From Isoetes taiwanensis (lineage: Eukaryota; Streptophyta; Lycopodiopsida; Isoetales; Isoetaceae), in assembly GCA_021234155.1 (NCBI GenBank), contig JAJEKV010000124.1, forward strand, positions 312,001-376,000: a DNA stretch of 64,000 nucleotides. Reading direction: 5' to 3'. This document shows positions 1-11,058 of this stretch, one piece after another. Below the pieces are notes generated by a model. The model had not been told where the DNA came from, did no database searches, and saw only the letters and a program-made list of their open reading frames with translations. Every line of letters starts with the position of its first letter. The first letter of the stretch is position 1. Made by a program: the position numbers and the translations under genes.

Positions 1-662
1 CATTGAAAACAGTCCTGAAGCTACTGTTGAAGTTCAAGTTGAGGAAAAGTCTTGTTCTTTGGCAGGTGCATGTTTCTTTTTTTGTCTTGCTTTCAAAACA
101 TTAGAATGCAATACTTTCTTTACTTCAGAGATTTGGGACGATTAAATGGAGCTAGATGATGTTGAAGAAGCCTTGGAGATTGCAGCCAAGGCAACTACTA
201 AATTTATTGTCAAAGCTGATGCCAAAACAGCTGGAAAAAAGAGAGTGCAAACAAGAGCAGGGACATCCGCTGCAAAACGGTAATTGCTAGCTTGCATTTA
301 CTTAGTTATACTTCAGTAGCTTATTAGATTTTACTCGTTTTGCAGGTCTAAACCACTGGAAATAGAGATTGGAAGGTATCAATTTATGCTTTATTATCAT
401 GGATCAATTGTTAATATGACACTAACATCTTGGATCTGACAACAGAAATGATGACAAGGATAAACTTATGGAACTCACGCCATTCAAGAACTGTCTGCCG
501 GCTGAAATGAAAGTGGTTGCATCTGACGTAGCAATTTATGTGCAACTAACTCTAAAATGAGTAGCCGCTTAGTGGATCTTTATGGCAGGTAATAACCTGG
601 TTGTAACCGAGCTGTATTTGTTGCTATTCCTTGTCTCTAAAGTTAACCTTAATCTAATCCAG

Positions 663-1361
663 GTGCTTGCATGAGACATTGCCTTCCGAGTGGAAGAGCA
701 AAATATTTTTTTTATCCTGCGTATAACTACATAAGGTTTAGAGAAGCTACCAGCAGCAAAAGGAAGGGTGAATCAGCTGAAGGATCACCCACCATCATTG
801 AAATAGTGAAATCAGGGATGAAGGGGATTGTGGTAGCTAAATGCCATCATATCCTTGCACCTATCCTTGAGAATGACCATTTTGTGCTGGCTGTTTTTAC
901 GCTCGCACCATCTGATTCCAAGATCCTACCTGCACCAGCAATTCACGTCTTGAATCCTCTTATAGGTTATGCGACGAACGAGAAAGCAATCAAAGGGTAT
1001 GTAATACTTTAAGTTGTTGCTTTGCTTTTCTTCGCTATTTCGGAGGCGTCGATTTCATGAAGAGAAATAATGTTAATCGGATTCAGCAAGTAGAGGTGCC
1101 ACATCAGCCTTATTTAATATCGTGTGGGTTGTATGTGATGAGATTTATGCACAAATATGTTGAAGCTCTTGTCTCTGGTAGAGATATGGAAGTAAGTAGT
1201 ATGCCTTCCCTTGTATGTACTGCATCTCATATTCCTTTAAATATTTCTAACCTTATTTATGGATGTCACAGATTACATCTAAATGGTTCTCTCATGAATA
1301 CGCCCTGTCACGACGACAATGCTTTGGTCACGCATTGTGGTGCCAATCCGAAAGAACGTAG
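663..1361 (+). CDS. Ulp1/C48-like cysteine protease, 3' exons (partial gene)
   Basis: C-terminal part of a SUMO-protease-like (Ulp1, peptidase C48) domain on at least three exons, read as about 663-1000, 1087-1191 and 1272-1361. The catalytic His lies in 'ENDHFVLAVFTL' (about nt 875-905) and the catalytic Cys in 'ISCGLYVMRFM' (codon 1123-1125), preceded by the usual 'P-Q-P' loop as 'PHQPYL'. The last intron (1192-1271, GTAAGT...ACAG) is clean and joins '..GRDME' to 'ITSKWFSHEY', a typical Ulp1 C-terminus, with a stop at 1359-1361. The residue usually Asp between His and Cys ('vlDSL') is Asn here ('IHVLNPL'). Possible upstream exons lie at 1-65 and about 133-281 with plausible GT/AG sites, but an exon near 447-586 meets an in-frame TGA, so the 5' part is broken or spliced differently. 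Plant genomes carry both host Ulp1 genes and transposon-captured copies; this could be either. Confidence 0.55.
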
Positions 1362-1639
1362 AAATCAGCAGTCCTCTGATTTCTGATTTAAAGAAACTTC
1401 TGATTTCTGATTTCTGATTGATGCACAGTAGAAGATACGAGAACAGAATTTGAGCTGATCATGAGTCTGAGTATCTGATTTTGCAAGATGAACTATGTAA
1501 CAGGCTTATATCTATATATTTTTTGTTCACATTTTTGTGAACATTTCCTATCATAAAGAATGTGTAAATGACACTATGCTGAATAGTATACTACTGATAG
1601 TATACTTTATGACTATGTTTCGAGTGATATGTTTTGTGA

Positions 1640-1945
1640 CCTTGTACCACACCACCACACTCACACCACAATCCACAACACCACACCACCCACCACCACA
1701 CCCCCACCACACTCCACCACACCACATCACACACCACCACCACCACCACACCCCACCACCACACCCCACCACACCACATCATACCACCACACACCACTAC
1801 TGCACACCACCACCACCCCCCCCCCCACCACGCACCACATCATACTACCACACACCACCACTACTGACACCACCACCACCACCCTCCACCACCACACCCC
1901 ACCACCACATACCACACCACCCCCCACCACCACCACCACACTCCA
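1640..1945. repeat. CCA/CACCAC-rich degenerate satellite
   Basis: About 300 bp built almost only from CCA, CACAC and C-runs (C10 near 1816-1826) on the plus strand, without purine G. Long ORFs across it in several frames (His/Pro/Thr-rich on plus, Trp/Val/Gly-rich on minus) are consequences of composition, not genes. Confidence 0.9.
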
Positions 1946-3080
1946 CTTGTTTTGGTTTAGGGTTTCAGTAAAGGCATATTTTGCTATGTACTTTGCATTT
2001 TATAATTAATAACAAAAACTGTCATTAACTTGAGTTGCAAACTAAATACCAAAAACTTGAGTTGCAAACTAAACTTTAGTTGAAACATGTTTCTTATATT
2101 TGTACACAAAAGGATAGAAATAATTCAGTTAACTAAAAGAACAGTGGAAATTAAGAGAACAGTTAAAGCAAAAAAAATAGTCACAACAGTTGTAGAGAAG
2201 AGGAGTTCTGTTAATAAAAAAGCTTTACAAAAAAATAGTTCTCATATCAAAAAGCTTTACAATTGAACCCCGGGATTAAAAAAACAAATCTAAAACTAAT
2301 CGTATTTCGGGGCCATCCTCACTCTATATGGAGGTCGTCCTCCATGGCATACATCTTCATTTCCGTAAGACGCTCTTTGTCGGGGTAACCTCGATCAACC
2401 CATTCGAGAACCCGGATTGAACAAACAAATTTTGTGCCTCTGCGGATAAGTTTTCTCCACTTGTGGTGGAGTGAACTTGGCCACCACTATAACCGGATGC
2501 CCTCCCGATGAGGACACGGATTCTCGACCGAAATTTGGGCGGTGAAGGAGCGAGCACAATAGCCGGAATACTCCCCGCGAATCAGAGTTTTGAACCCGCC
2601 ATTGACGGAATGAACGGAATGGGCGGAACGAAGCTGACCCGAGGAAGAGGAAAATGGACGGAATGAAGCTGCAAAGCAGAATTTTGGGAATAAAAGGGAT
2701 GTTTGCATGCATACGATTTTGGGAATGAGGCAGAAGAGGAAAGGGATGTTTACATGCATACGATTTCACACCTCGGGATTTCACACCTCAATATTTTTGC
2801 AAATGTAAAATGTATAGGTTGATCAATATATGAGACCAACTCCTTGGTATGCAGTTAGCACAACCCTAACACAAAGTTAGCAATATCCCACATACATATA
2901 TCACAAAAATCGTTTGCATATATAAATAGTATTTTGATGCTTCATTGAAGAGTGTGGATAGAGATTAGATGATGAAAAGTTATGGCTCTCTGGCTTGTAA
3001 TGTTCAGTTACAGGCCAGAGTGTCATGATTGTTCAAAATGTAATCCTCGTCCACCCTTTTTTTTAGTAATGGTCTAAAAA
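1946..3080. other. Non-coding stretch with a short local duplication
   Basis: A+T-rich sequence without a recognisable gene. About 2690-2795 contains two near-copies of a 35-bp segment ('agggatgtttgcatgcatac' and its variant with 'tac', about 2696 and 2742). A minus-strand ORF over 2395-2784 has no family resemblance and is not called. Confidence 0.5.
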
Positions 3081-3084
3081 GCCC

Positions 3085-3570
3085 ATTACAAAATCAAGGT
3101 AACAAGGAATATTCCTTATTACCTTGAAATGGGTCCTAGGAAATAGGTCCTAGGGGCAACTCTAGGGGCATGGTTTTTTTTTACAATGGGACTATGGTAT
3201 GTGATGTCGGGGATCATCATTGTATAACCAGTTTGAAAAAAAAACCATGCCCCTAGAGTTGCCCCTAGGACCTATTTCAAAAAAACCATTGTTTAGGGGC
3301 ATGGACCTATTCCTAGGACCTATTTCCTTGTTATTTCAAGATAACAAGGAATATTCCTTATTACCTTGAAAGGAATATTCCTTATTGCATTGAAAGGAAT
3401 ATTCCTTAGTGCCTAGTTATTAGGAATATTCTTTATTACCTTCAAAGGAATATTCTTTAGTTTGTTTAAGTGCACCCATAGTTACAAGGAATATTCCTTA
3501 TTACATTGAAAGGAATATTCCTCATTGAGTATAGCCCTTTCATTTGAGCTAGGCTTGTGGGATATATGCC
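3085..3570. mobile_element. Foldback element with 42-bp perfect arms and palindromic subrepeats
   Basis: Positions 3141-3182 and 3236-3277 are exact reverse complements (42 bp, containing 'GTCCTAGGGGCAACTC'), separated by a 53-nt loop. Around them lies an imperfect minisatellite of the self-complementary motif 'AAGGAATATTCCTT' alternating with 'ATTACCTTGAA' (about 3090-3130 and 3340-3530, at least seven occurrences). The inverted arms plus subterminal palindromes look like a foldback transposon or MITE. No coding capacity and no clear target duplication. Confidence 0.7.
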
Positions 3571-3825
3571 AGCAACAACCATTGGCCAATTGGGTCAGAA
3601 AAAGAGGACAGTGGGAAAGATTTTGAGAAAAGGATGTTGATGTATTTTGGCAGAATGTCCAATCAGGTTAAGGAACAAATCATTGGCATGGTACGAGCCA
3701 TATCAGAAACAGGGGAGAAGGGAATAGACAAGGATAAAAATTCCTTTTTTACCTGTGGTGACTGGTTGATTCCGATGGCGGGAGGAGATCGAACGACTAG
3801 ATCATAATCCATATCCCCAATTCAA

Positions 3826-4360
3826 ATGCAAACTCACCTGGCGCACCCGATTCTTGAGGAGATCAATGCCGAACAGGGAAACCAATTGAACAAAATCAAA
3901 CGGAGAGGCAGTCACGAGTTCAGAGGTACTCCTATTCTTATCTTAAACATTTTTCCTAATCTAACAATTGCTTATGATGTTCTACACAGATGCACAGAGG
4001 AGACTTAACAATGTTGGAAGCATGGATCGAGCTATGGGAGTAGCAGCAGACAAGGAGGATGAGGAATCCCAATTATCTCAAGCAGAACTAGAAAGTATTC
4101 TAATTCAACTTAAACAGGAAGTTGTGCATGCAAAAGCAATCAACAAAGTGCTGAAAAGGGCTAAGGTTTGGAGATTCAATAGCCTCAAACCATACTTTAC
4201 CAATCTCTATCATAAATGGCAACAGAAGCGAGAAGCACATGTGTTGCTTCTGTTAGATTTCACCAACTTCCAAACAGCTGTCCTGGACACTCTTCTCACA
4301 ATTTTCGGGAACAGGACCATTGCTGATCTCACACTGCAGGACCTTCTGGATGAATCTTGA
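3826..4360 (+). CDS. Two-exon hypothetical protein, about 156 aa, helical
   Basis: Exon 1 3826-3925 begins at an ATG; a GT...AG intron (3926-3989) restores the frame exactly, so '..SHEFR' joins 'DAQRRLNN..' and the ORF closes at 4358-4360. The protein is charged and predicted helical, with an acidic stretch ('DKEDEESQLSQAELE', about residues 55-70), then a Lys/Arg/Leu-rich section and an acidic C-terminus ending 'LQDLLDES'. I do not recognise the family. It converges on the broken transposase gene that ends at 4872 on the other strand, 511 bp away, so it may be an accessory ORF of the same element or a host gene beside it. Clean splicing and an uninterrupted frame argue that it is or recently was coding. 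Confidence 0.45.
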
Positions 4361-4871
4361 GTCTTGAATCTTGAATCCCAATATCTTCTGCTTACAGTGT
4401 TTTTTTACAGCTTGCACTAAGTATAACAGTCTTGGAACTATATAAACAATATATATTAATGTTTGTGTTTTAATCTGGTTCATGGATCCATTTTATAAGG
4501 ACCATGACTTTTGGACAGTATGCTTGGACATAAACATATTTTCTGATTACGTGAACATCACATTCTGATTACATTCAGTTTGCAAGTCCATGCCTTAGTG
4601 CATAGAAAAGTTACTTCAACAACAGGTTAACGTATTACAGAGATTCTACAATCTCTGGCAAATTTTTCAGCAACATTTCATGCCAATAGTTATTCAGTTC
4701 ATATGCATAAGATGTACCTTTAATCTTATGTTAGACTGGCTCCAATGGAAATCTCACCCCAATTATTGACTCGGGATGGACAAGAACTTTCTTTCTTTGA
4801 ATAAGCCTGTACTTTTGATGGCAACCAGGAATCAATTCAAACCAGCTATAACTTCATTACCACAATAAAAT
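4361..4871. other. Convergent intergenic spacer
   Basis: A+T-rich spacer between two convergent genes, expected to hold both 3' UTRs. A short tandem 'TCTTGAATCTTGAATC' lies just after the upstream stop (about 4357-4376). No other feature seen. Confidence 0.5.
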
Positions 4872-7519
4872 TCATTTCCATAGTCCTTCTATGCACTGGA
4901 TGAGATAATAAGGGACCCTTTCATAATTGTCTGGGGATGTGAATGATGCAAAATAATCTCCAACCTGCACTGTCTCATCCACATTGTCCACGTCATTTGC
5001 CCACAGGTCCTCTGCCTCGTACCCATCCTCTTCAACATTGTCCCTGTTTGTAGGCTCTAGTTTTCTCAACTCCCACCTGCCACAATGATCAGCATTCTCA
5101 CAAGCAGGCCAATCAAAATTGATGCATGCCTTACAAAAACATGTAAGAGATCTACACATTAACTTTGTTGGATCATTTGGATCTATGGATGATACGCAAT
5201 GAAGAGATTGCACCCCTTTCACTGGGAGCACATCAAATCTTTGGGAATGGTCAATGTCAGACACCTTCCAAAATACCGTTTCCACATCAGAAATTTTCTC
5301 TTCAAGAACCTCACATGCAGTTTCTGCATTTTTTATCACTTTCCCATCCTTTTTTCTTTGTTCTGCTCTCAAGCCATAGTTTGGCTATGGCTCCTTCTCC
5401 GTCATGTGTGCCCTTCCCATGTCCTGAGCCAAAGAAATTCCAGTGCATTTTGATCTTATGCTGTTGATGATACCTAGTTACATGATAAAAAGCTCTTCTG
5501 GACTTGAATTGGGCTGCACACCCGTCAGACCAAACTAAGTGGTATTTCATATGGCCAGCACCATTTTCTCTCAGCCAATTGAGGTGCATAGTGAATGCTT
5601 TTTGAACAAAGTGAGTATCATGTATTTTGTCATCTGAAATAAAGACATTTTACCCTGTACCTTGAACATCGTGATGTGGACCAATATGTTGACTTGTTCA
5701 TTGTACCAATGTTGTGCTTGAATCTCGTTGAATGGCTTCAAAGTATAATTCTCCGAGAAATCAACAACTGATAATACGGTATCGTCACGAAGACTCTTCA
5801 TGGATTCCTTGAATTGTTTGCTCTGCCAATGTGCCACAAAGTTATGATATACAAACTTCGACATATGATCAAACATGTTATCCGACATATTACTGGAGCT
5901 GCCTTTCTTGTCAATTAGCTTTAGTCTTCGTGAAGTTCCTTTCTTCGAGGGCTCATTAACGTAACCATAGACTTGCCAATCAAGTGTTTGATCAATCTGC
6001 TCCTTGTATTCTCTTGGACACAACTCAATTAATTGTTTCCCACAATTTCCACAATCTGATTTGATACATCGTAGCTTATGCCACTCGTTGCCTGCTGCTC
6101 TGTCACATACCATAGCCCTCCAAAATGTGTTAACATTATCAAATGTCATGTTCTTGGCTTGACATATCCCAGCATGAGATTCAGCTGCGCACACACTACA
6201 ATTGCACGAACAATTTTCATGGAGTCTTGACCTCATCAAATTAAATGCCTGCTTGTACAGATCTGATTGCTCATGTTTCACGCAACAACATGTGTTTCTT
6301 TCCTTTAGCCTTCTAATGCAAGAAGGTTTTAAGTATTCAAATTGCCTAAGCCCAGTCCGAACCTTTGGATACTGATCCACAAAATTCTGGAATAATTCAG
6401 CCTGTAAAATTACAGTGAAATAAAATTAGTCACCTCATTACATTACATTACATTATATTACATTACATACAAATCTTTTACATATTCAAGACCCTAACTC
6501 CCACACATACATGTATATTCTGACATGAATTTTATTTCATTTACTATGAAGTCACATAATTTCTTGACAATTAATACATCTCCACACTAATTTCTTCTTA
6601 GTTACTGCCTACGTCTATAATACATCCAAAATATACATGTAAACAAATATACATGTATGTGTTGCCATGAAATAATTTGATATTTCCATGTAGAGCAAAC
6701 TAGTGCAGACTGCATCTACATTACATTCAAAAAGTAAAGAAATCTGTTACAAACTCTACATCAGTATTACAAAATAAAAAACATCTTTATTCTGCAAAAA
6801 AAGATGCAATTACAGCTAAATTACAGTCGTACCTGTGTAATATCAATATATTGAATTGGTTGTGTCCTCTTCTTCATGACATCTCTAATTTTTGGTGAAA
6901 CCTTTGAGTTATCTAACCAAAACTGAGCAACCATATCCTTGATAGTCTGATCTATAGTATTTGTTCTTGGATTTCGACCTGCTAATGCCCACAGATTTGT
7001 TCCACCTAGTGACATTCTTTTCCTTCTCTCCACTGCTAGTTTCATATTTCTAAGATGTATTTTCAGCAACTTAGCTGCTAGTGAAGTCTTCTGTAATTCT
7101 CCTTCATCTCCAACCACCATAGATAGTACATAATGCTTTGCAGCAAGTTTGTCATTGCTATTTGCATGTTTGACATCTTGGAGGCCATCCTTTAAATTCT
7201 TTACCAGATCTGTTTTTACGATATCCTCTTGAGGCCTTCCAATGACTGGCTCAAATAGGAATTGCAATCTTTTGTCCTGCAATAATCTTCTTGCAAATAT
7301 ACTTTGTTGTTTTGGATTCAAATTAGATACCTCATTCATTATGAGATTTACAGCAGCATTCACCTTTCTTCTAATTGGCTTTGTCATGTATCCACCCCTA
7401 CAAACCCTCTGTTTCGATTTTCTTTGCCTGCTTGTAACAGTGCTTTCCGAAACTTCATCAACAGGAGGATTGACATCTGAACCCGACGCTGACCTCGAAG
7501 TGCTTGCATGAGAGTCCAA
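4872..7519 (-). pseudogene. DDE-like transposase gene, animal-type domain order, two frameshifts
   Basis: One minus-strand gene in three pieces. Exon 1 (about 7519 down to 6833) has a Ser-rich, basic N-terminus and ends '..YIDITQ'; an intron (6832-6402, GTACGA...TTACAG) joins it in phase to 'AELFQNFVDQYPKV' at 6401. Then follow a Cys/His cluster ('NTCCCVKHEQ', 'CSCNCSVC', 'CGNCGKQ') and three blocks of the kind that carry acidic catalytic residues: 'SVVDFSENY' (about 5770), 'VWSDGCAAQFKSR' (about 5520) and 'FGSGHGKGTHDGEGA' (about 5420). The C-terminus has 'CRSLTCFCKAC..W' and 'VGDYFASF'. From memory this order matches a family widespread in cnidarian, arthropod and fish genomes and probably transposon-derived; I cannot name it securely. 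Frames change near 5638 and near 5372, so the copy is dead unless those are assembly errors. A start upstream of 7519, behind another intron, is possible. Confidence 0.6.
6402..6832 (-). other. Intron of the transposase-like gene, with ATTAC repeat
   Basis: Bounded by GT...AG on the minus strand in phase 0. Contains an imperfect (ATTAC)n run at about 6433-6466. Otherwise A+T-rich. Confidence 0.55.
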
Positions 7520-7602
7520 TTCTTATTCCATAGTTTCTTCTTCAACTGGTGCTTTAAGACATTGATCCATTCTACAGAAAGGGGATACAACATCCTGCAC
7601 AA

Positions 7603-7980
7603 AAAATCAGATTATTAACCAGATTTGTATTACTGCTTGAAGGGATTTGTATTACTGCTTGAAGGAAAGGGATTTCAATTTCTTCAAGATACATTTGTTT
7701 CTTGAAATGCATTCGATTTAAGAGCAGGTATAATCGATTCGGGGCAAGTTTTCCTTGAGGTAGAATCCGGAGCCATGTTTGATCAATGAGGAAAGTTCAA
7801 AATGAGCGCCAAGATTTCGGGAGGATTTGGTATAATCATGGAGAATATTGTACGTCAACCGCCTTTATTAATGATAGGCAATTCCATGTAAAATTCAAAA
7901 TGTACATTACAAACACTTTAACCCAGTTCAAATTTCTACATCAATATACAAAAAAATTCAATCACCCTTTCATGTTTCTA
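7603..7980. other. Spacer, no gene seen
   Basis: Contains a short direct duplication of 'GGGATTTGTATTACTGCTTGAAGG' type (about 7624-7662). It may include the 5' end of the transposase-like gene, but no exon could be assigned. Confidence 0.35.
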
Positions 7981-7981
7981 C

Positions 7982-8850
7982 CCCATATCAAATTCTACTG
8001 CAGGAGACGGGATTCTTGCCTCTTCAGAGGGCGGCCCTTGATCGCCACATTGTCTATTTTCAAAAAACCTAGCTTATATCATGGCAATGGGGCCGCAGCC
8101 CCTCAAGACCTACTGGAGGGAAAAGAGAGCTCAATGGTTGGCTAGATGGAACGTGCAGGAGCACAGGTTTATACATGTGTAAACAGAGGCAGATCGCCAT
8201 AGTTTGAGACAATATCATTGACGCTTGCTTCCTTAGCAAGCTTTGGGATGCCAGTGCCCTTGAACAAGTCAAGACAGCACACTACCAGCACCACATAAAT
8301 CCCACATTGGAACGAGGCCCGCAATGCTACCTGCGTACCCACTTGCCCATGAAAAGGCGCAGATTGATTGCCTCCATTCGCACAGGGGCACACCTTCTTC
8401 GAATTGAGACGGGCAGATGGATTGGTGAGCCACGCCAGGATAGGCTCTATCAATGCTGCCAAATGGGAGTCATTGAGGATGAATCTCATACCCTTCAAAG
8501 TTGTCCAGCATATGATCGAATCTGGACGCGCTATGCTAAGTTGGTCAGGTCTGGCCAGCCGCTACATGTAACATTGAGCACGACTTTCGTACGGGTGTTG
8601 AGATCATAATTTTAGGAGGTTATGGACATGCGAGATCAGCTATGTCCTCGAGCACACACTTGACATGTATATACATATTTATTTCATGATGATGTATACT
8701 TGTACAGTTTGACAACCTTCTTATTACTGCCACGATTTTTCCCTCAAAAACCCTTCGAGGCAGGGGTTTTTTAACCGGGGCAGTAATAAGTTTGCTGCGC
8801 TCCTTCTGGGTCCCATAGGCCGATTGGTCTCAGTGGACGATAAAAATCAT
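7982..8850 (+). mobile_element. LINE relic, 3' part (non-L1 family)
   Basis: Near-duplicate of the LINE at 21140-22815: shared from 'CATATCAAATTCTACTGCAG' through the C-terminal zinc knuckle ('CCQMGVIEDESHTLQSCPAYD', about 8452-8515) to the 3' UTR. Relative to that copy about 450 bp is missing near 8075. The 3' UTR carries the family hairpin (8740-8775), then 'GGTCTCAGTGGACGATAAAAATC' and a TTC-rich tail from about 8850. Frames are broken; not coding. Confidence 0.8.
8735..8790 (+). other. Conserved LINE 3'-UTR hairpin
   Basis: 'AAAACCCTTCGAGGCAGGGG' followed by TTTT can fold AAACCC against GGGGTTTT. The same structure appears at about 22685, and in minus orientation at about 20655, 34585, 36085, 38920 and 52940, always a short distance inside a LINE 3' end. 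Confidence 0.6.
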
Positions 8851-9628
8851 TCTTTCTTCTTTCTTACTTATTCTGTTTATTTAATAAACTAGGGGTGATC
8901 AAAAATTAACTTTTGCCTTCATCCTTACCTCAATCTTAAATGTCTGTTGCTAGGTTTGGGATAAAACTTTTAGTATTAGTTCCAAGTTATCATCAAATGT
9001 TTTCCATGTTTGATATCTAGATTTCTGCCTTGAGGATGAACTTCCAACACCATATTTCAAAGCTTCCCAAAGTTAAGAAAGCAATGCAAGATGAACCAAG
9101 GAAAAATATGAGAAACTACGACTAAAGAAAATCAAGATAGACTGCTATGTCGATGCAAATTATTGGTCCACATAACCTCTCATTTAAAAGTCAAGAACAT
9201 CATCATCTTAATCAATTCTTTAGAATATAGTTCACATATACCCCTTTTTTTTATGATAACATTGGTTGGTTAGGGGGGATTGTCTATCTAAAGGTTGATA
9301 TCGAAGCACAAAAACTAACCAGTTAAGGGCTACTTTGAGGGTATGTGTATGTAGATGATGAGAAGTCATAGTATCATTGTAGGGGACAAAATAAATAGAG
9401 CCAATACAAATAAATAAGGAAAATTTCTCCATCCAATTGGTCTAATCCTGGACCATATGATTATTTCTTTTATATGGTAATGGTCAAGACATGCAGCAGA
9501 CTCGGCAAAAGCGGGGCTTCTTACAGCATGGAGACAAGATATAGCAGTCACATTCAGTCATGCTGACAGATTTGGTCGCTGGATCATTATCAAGTGGTTT
9601 GATAAGGGTCAAGAGTGGGGACTAGTGA

Positions 9629-10798
9629 ATGTGTATGCACATAATAGACCTCGTGAGAGGTGCACTCTGGGCTGCTTTGAGATCCAAACTAGTTCGACTG
9701 GGGGCTCATGTTGCATGGTTGCTGGTGGGTGACTTCAATATGGTGGAGTTGGAAGTTGATCGGTGCGGCAGAGGATCAGAAGTCATTCAAGGCTTTGAAC
9801 GTGAACAATGGCAGCGCTTAATACATGATTGTGGCTTGGTAGAGGTGGATGGTGATGGAACCTTCACTTGGTGCAATGACTGGCTTGGGGCTGGTAGAGC
9901 ATATGCACGTCATGACAGGGGCTATTATAATGCATTGGCAGCTACATATTTGCATAATTTCTCTCGCCAAAACATGCTTGACAGCTCTATTTCAGATCAC
10001 AATCCGCAATATTTCTCTTGTTCTCAGGAGGGGGCGCATAGCAGGACCAAGACTTATTTCAAGTTAAACACTTTATACTTGAAGGATGAGGAGTTTAAAG
10101 ATGGATGCAAGCAAGCCTGGTCCTCTGCATTTGTGAGAAGGAAAGGAATGGCTGGGATTGTTGATGCTCTAGCTGCCGTGAAGTCCTTTGCTAAGAATTG
10201 GGGTCGTCAGCGAGTTGCTGCTAATCGAGGGATTTTGATTGCTCTGTACCAACAATTAGTGGCTTGCAGGTCTGTTGTACCATCAGATGCCCAGCAGGAG
10301 AAGCAGATTTTGGCCAGCATTAGACAGATGGAAGCTGAGCAAGTTCATCACGCTCGAGTTAAAGCGGGCCTGCAATGGTTCAAAGAGGGGGATCGTTGCA
10401 CAGGCTTCTTTTTTAGAGCTGCAAAAATTCGGAGACAAGCTTCTGCGATGGTGTCTCTCCAAGTTCAAGATGGGCCTCTCATCTCTGATCCTCAGCAACT
10501 TAAGTTCTTTCTGCATGGTCACTTTTCTTCCTTTTTTGCTGCTCGTCGTCTTCCCTTCCAATCAGATTTTCAGGAGGCGTTACTAGCAAAGATACATCCT
10601 ATTATATCTGAGGAACAAAGGGCTATTCTAGAAACAGAGATTACGGTGAATGATTTAGCAGATGCTACCTTCCTTTTGAAGAAAGGAAAGTGTCCTGGAA
10701 TTGATGGTATTCCTGTGGAGTTCTTTCAGGAGTTATGGGATTGTGTTGGCGATGATGTGTACGACGTTTTTCAGATTTCAAGAGGCAAAGGCGTCTAG
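9629..10798 (+). pseudogene. L1 ORF2: endonuclease and start of reverse transcriptase
   Basis: The endonuclease part shows 'WLLVGDFNMVE', 'DGTFTWCND' and 'SSISDHNP', the conserved GDFN, TW and SDH motifs of APE-type LINE endonucleases. The frame continues upstream to about 9545 without its own N-terminus ('WGLVNVYAHN'). The linker 'KGKCPGIDGIPVEFF' near the end is the usual entry into the RT domain. The frame is lost at about 10790. It would nick target DNA to prime reverse transcription; this copy cannot make a whole protein. Confidence 0.8.
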
Positions 10799-11058
10799 AC
10801 AAAATTCTCAACTTCGGGCTGCATTTCTCTTATTCCTAAGTGTAAGGAACCTTCAACAATTTCGGATGGCCCTATCACCTTACTATCTTCTCGTGGTACA
10901 AGATTTTTGCCAAAGCTTATGCACAAAAAGCTTCGGATATTCTTGCTGATTCTATATCCTCTACACGAGTTTTTCGCCACGACGATGCATATTAAACAAT
11001 GTAGTCTGCCTATGAAGGTATTTATTGGGCTCCACTTCAGGGCCATGAAATTGTATAT

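Noticed and set aside
1537-2009. His/Pro/Thr-rich and Trp/Gly-rich ORFs
   Set aside because: Caused by the CCA-rich satellite in all frames.
2395-2784. 129-aa minus ORF as a gene
   Set aside because: No domain and it covers a local direct duplication.
6433-6466. CRISPR-like or regularly spaced repeats
   Set aside because: Simple (ATTAC)n; no spacer structure anywhere in the window, and the DNA is eukaryotic.
9454-9462. 'CATATGATT' as target duplication of the 9.5-13.2 kb L1 (also at 13207)
   Set aside because: The downstream copy is 12 bp away from the poly(A) end and only 9 bp long; not convincing.
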